Assembly (NCBI GenBank): GCA_964567755.1
Contig: CAZMNW010000053.1
Span: 1 to 64,000, forward strand
Origin: DASRJW01 sp964567755
Lineage (GTDB): Bacteria > Krumholzibacteriota > Krumholzibacteriia > G020349025
Length of the DNA: 64,000 bases
Direction: 5' to 3'
Below are positions 61,552-64,000 of this stretch, piece after piece; positions within the stretch are counted from its first letter, which is position 1, and each line of letters starts with the position of its first letter. Under the pieces are notes generated by a model that saw nothing but the letters and a program-made list of their open reading frames with translations, was not told where the DNA came from and did no database searches. The translations under genes were made by a program, and so were the position numbers.

Positions 61552-61881
61552 TCAGGATGCCGGAGATCTGATCCTGGTAGCGCTTGCAAGCATCAATCTA
61601 AACAGCGATCGCACTTGCGAAAAAATTCCCGGCGCCCTCGATGGCGCGACCGGAAGCCGGCGTGCCGCGGAAGCGATACTTCCGGCAACAGCCATCCCCG
61701 CGTCATTCGAAGTTGTCTCCCGCTGAGTAACATCCGGTGCGTCGTCGTCGCCTAGCTGGCCACCGGTGCCAATCGGATGTGGATCCGAGACTTCCCTGGG
61801 AGGACGGACGGCGTACGCCTCATGGGCAACTACGCCAAGGAACATGGCGATCAAGAACCCGAGACAGTAGATTCGTCGCAT
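61552..61881 (-). CDS. small secreted protein upstream of the sigma-54 activator
   Basis: 109 residues from ATG 61881 (GGAGG nine bases upstream). Signal peptide MRRIYCLGFLIAMFLGVVAH with EAYA, then VRPPREVSDPHPIGTGGQLG, DDDAPD, an acidic stretch, and a more basic, partly hydrophobic tail (VRSLFRLMLASA). No family recognised, although RPPREVSDPHPxGTGGQLGDDD reads like a conserved motif. Coupled with the regulator gene, it could be a signal, a pheromone-like peptide or a target. Confidence 0.65.
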   Translation of the reverse strand: MRRIYCLGFLIAMFLGVVAHEAYAVRPPREVSDPHPIGTGGQLGDDDAPDVTQRETTSNDAGMAVAGSIASAARRLPVAPSRAPGIFSQVRSLFRLMLASATRIRSPAS

Positions 61882-62227
61882 CGCGCCACCTCCACCAGCA
61901 ACCCATCCCCTCACACCCGTTGGTTTGGGCGGTCCTTTTCGTCATGGAAAACATCGCAGAGGTGGTGAGATCCTAGGCCTGCCTCTGGCGGTCGTCAAGG
62001 CTTGTCCAGGGCCGAAGCCTGGTTTGGGTGGCTCGAGGCGGGTCGTCCGTGGTGGGCCATACTGCTTAGCAGAATGGTAATGTTGCGATCGAACGTTACG
62101 GATTCGTCTGGGGGGCTCCTGAAATGGTGGAGGCGAGCCCGAAGGGCCCTGTTCCCTCTTCTTCAACCGCTCATTCCGGGGCTGGCGCGGGTGGATCGCG
62201 AGCCGGCGAACCGGCCTGCGTCCGTGC
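61882..62227. other. intergenic, promoter region of the regulator operon
   Basis: About 345 bp upstream of the secreted-protein/activator operon and downstream of the cadherin-like gene. I looked for a sigma-54 box (GG-N10-GC) and for a terminator and found neither clearly. No coding frame supported. Confidence 0.35.
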
Positions 62228-64000
62228 CTATTGGATGAAAATCAGCTTTGACGTCAGCGTTCGCGTGTGGCTGCGCAAGCGGACGAAGTAGATGCCCGAT
62301 TCGACTGGGGTTCCCCCGTCGGTCCGGGTATCCCACACAGCCTCGTGGCGGCCGGGTTGCAGCATTTCGTCCACTAGCTTGCGCACTTGCTGGCCGCGCG
62401 CATTGAAGATCACGAGCTCCACCCTGGATGTGGCTTCGAGGACATAGACCAACGTCGTGCGACCGTTGAAGGGGTTCGGGTAAACGCGTAGTTCCCCGGC
62501 GTGACCCGGTGTCGTCGCCGCATCGTCCGAGCCCAAGACCTCCTCCTGGCCGGGTGCGCGCTGGCCTTCCTGACTCGCAATCGAGCCGGCGACGCCGACC
62601 GTGATGGAGACTTGGCCGGAGCTGCTGCCACCGTTCCCGTCCTCGGCTGAGTAGCTGAAAGTATCGGTTCCGGTGAAGCTTGAATTTGGCGTGTAAGAGA
62701 AGCTCCCATCCGCCATCAACGTCAGTGCGCCGTTTGTGGGTCCCACCGTGGCAACCGCGCCCAACGGATCGGCGTCGGCATCGCTATCGTTGACAAGCAC
62801 TCCCGGTGCCGGCACAGAGAGCGTGCTGTCCATGTCGACGGTGTAGCTGTCGTCGACCGTGGTCGGAGCATCGTTCACCGCATTCACCATGAGAGTGACG
62901 ATCGCGCTGCTGGTGCCACCGTTGCCGTCATCGACAGCGTAGGTGAACGAATCACCACCGTGGAAATTCGCGGCCGGTGTGTACGTGAAGGAACCATCCG
63001 CGCTCAGGACGAGCGCACCATTGGCGGGACCGGTGGTGACGACTGTAGTCAGGACGTCTCCGTCCGGATCACCGTCATTCCCCAGGACGCCTGGCGTCAC
63101 CACCTGGAGGGGAACATCCTCGTCGGTCCCATAAGCATCATTTGTCGACACGGGTGCGTCGTTCTCGGCCGACACCGTGATCGTGACCGTGGCCTGATCC
63201 GACCCACCGCTTCCATCCGATACCGTGTAGGTGAATGAGTCCGCACCGCTCCAACCGGAAGCAGGTGTGTATTCGAACGCGCCGTTCGGTTGGAGGACGA
63301 GGGTTCCGTTTGACGGGCCCGAAGTGAGAGACGCGGTGAGAGCATCTCCGTCGGCATCCGTGTCGTTCGCGATCACTCCGGGTGCGGCCACAGAGAGTGG
63401 TGTGTCCTCGGATGTGGTGTACGCATCGGCGGCAGCGACCGGCGCGTCGTTCTCGGTGGACACCGTGATCGTCACGGTCGCCAACGACGAGCCTCCGTTC
63501 CCATCGGACGCCGTGTAGGCGAATGCATCTGCGCCGCTCCAACCTGCGGCCGGCGTGTAATCGAACGCGCCGTTTGTTTGCAGCACGAGCGTGCCGTGAG
63601 CCGGGCCCGACTCGAGCGCCGCCATGAGAGCGTCTCCATCGGCATCCGTGTCGTTCGCCAACACACCAGGCGCCGCGATCGCGAGCGGCGTGTCCTCGGT
63701 CGTCACATGATCATCGTCGGCTGCACTGGGTGTGTCGTTCTGGGCCGACACCGTGATCGTCACTGTTGCCAGATCCGATCCGCCAATGCCGTCGGATGCC
63801 CGGTACGCGAAGGCATCCGTGCCGTTCCAGTGGGTATCCGGTGTGTAATCGAACGCGCCATTGGCTTGCAGCACCAGCGTGCCATGAGAAGGACCCGAGG
63901 TGAGCGCTGCGGTAAGCTCGTCGCCATCGAGATCCGTATCGTTCGCCAATACTCCGGGTGCCGCAATTGCGAGCGGGGTGTCTTCATTGGTCGCGTAGAT
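62228..64000 (-). CDS. tandem cadherin-like (VCBS-type) surface protein with sorting domain, 5' end outside
   Basis: The frame stays open to the right edge, so the N-terminus lies beyond the window. At least four units of exactly 96 residues (288 bp) are visible, each beginning (A/G)NDxDxDGD with a calcium-binding-like acidic loop, followed by GPxxGTLVLQxNGAFxYTP, ADxFxYxxSDGxGG and xATVTITVSxxNDAP; a fifth, more diverged one follows. Then a linker (SIASQEGQRAPGQEEVLG) and the FlgD-like sorting module (RVYPNPFNGRTTLVYVLE ... VWDTRTDGGTPVESGIYFVR ... SKLIFIQ). The repeats are adhesin-type Cadherin-like/Big folds. Likely a long surface adhesin. Confidence 0.9.
   Translation of the reverse strand: MYATNEDTPLAIAAPGVLANDTDLDGDELTAALTSGPSHGTLVLQANGAFDYTPDTHWNGTDAFAYRASDGIGGSDLATVTITVSAQNDTPSAADDDHVTTEDTPLAIAAPGVLANDTDADGDALMAALESGPAHGTLVLQTNGAFDYTPAAGWSGADAFAYTASDGNGGSSLATVTITVSTENDAPVAAADAYTTSEDTPLSVAAPGVIANDTDADGDALTASLTSGPSNGTLVLQPNGAFEYTPASGWSGADSFTYTVSDGSGGSDQATVTITVSAENDAPVSTNDAYGTDEDVPLQVVTPGVLGNDGDPDGDVLTTVVTTGPANGALVLSADGSFTYTPAANFHGGDSFTYAVDDGNGGTSSAIVTLMVNAVNDAPTTVDDSYTVDMDSTLSVPAPGVLVNDSDADADPLGAVATVGPTNGALTLMADGSFSYTPNSSFTGTDTFSYSAEDGNGGSSSGQVSITVGVAGSIASQEGQRAPGQEEVLGSDDAATTPGHAGELRVYPNPFNGRTTLVYVLEATSRVELVIFNARGQQVRKLVDEMLQPGRHEAVWDTRTDGGTPVESGIYFVRLRSHTRTLTSKLIFIQ

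Overview
The window looks like the chromosome, probably a metagenome-assembled contig, of a high-GC bacterium near the FCB and Gemmatimonadota-like lineages. My best guess is Candidatus Eisenbacteria. Three things support this. Many secreted proteins end in a FlgD-like/Por-type C-terminal module (PNPFNPxTxIxFxLP ... WDGxDxxGxxVxSGxYxxRL ... RKxxLxR). There are several PknB-type Ser/Thr kinases with TPR or TolB-propeller tails. Three genes start with an unusual AGIF-type N-terminal segment. The phylum is inference; no rRNA is present.

Layout. 1-7.3 kb: a truncated secreted repeat protein, a small exported-protein pair cut by a partly deleted IS21-family element (istB/istA), a remnant of an AGIF-type gene and a large FG-GAP/VCBS surface protein. 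7.5-10.4 kb: kinase-TPR protein. 11.0-17.4 kb: a small integrative element lying against the 3' end of tRNA-Ser(UGA), with tyrosine integrase, two small cargo genes, a DUF5659 protein, an excisionase-like HTH protein, a P4-type primase-helicase and a RecA-like ATPase preceded by helically spaced GGACC repeats. 17.7-20.0 kb: a translationally coupled three-gene membrane operon. 20.0-26.5 kb: secreted proteins (a sugar dehydrogenase, a subtilase pseudogene, a porin-like pseudogene). 26.8-35.1 kb: an O-antigen ligase-like protein, a 1003-residue decapeptide-repeat protein with a small sorted partner, a chimeric adaptor/histidine-kinase pseudogene and a predicted outer-membrane barrel. 35.2-37.8 kb: kinase-propeller. 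37.8-40.0 kb: gene remnants and a 54-bp tandem array. 40.0-48.7 kb: AI-2E-type permease, octaheme cytochrome-TPR protein, lipoprotein, and an M28 peptidase/LolA-like operon whose 3' end is duplicated around a nucleotidyltransferase pair. 48.9-54.9 kb: rhodanese-potassium channel fusion with an in-frame TGA, SRPBCC protein, AAA_14/DUF4143 ATPase, CPXCG protein and a third kinase. 55.1-58.1 kb: an AsmA/DUF748 protein. 58.1-59.2 kb: a cluster of gene fragments. 59.2-61.9 kb: sigma-54 activator with TPR sensor, coupled to a small secreted protein. 62.2-64.0 kb: tandem cadherin-like surface protein running off the end.

How it fits together. The chromosomal part is mostly cell-envelope biology: sorted surface proteins, polysaccharide ligase, AsmA-like protein, barrel, peptidase and multihaem respiration, watched over by three transmembrane kinases and one sigma-54 activator. 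Interspersed is clear genome plasticity: one IS, one tRNA-borne element and at least ten broken genes. Several pseudogenes are broken by short frameshifts, so some could be assembly errors.

Most worth checking: the rhodanese-channel gene whose expected second active-loop cysteine is a TGA (selenocysteine, nonsense or error); 71 decapeptides in one uninterrupted register; a nucleotidyltransferase module flanked by a diverged 494-bp duplication; and the small secreted protein encoded 18 bp upstream of a sigma-54 TPR regulator.
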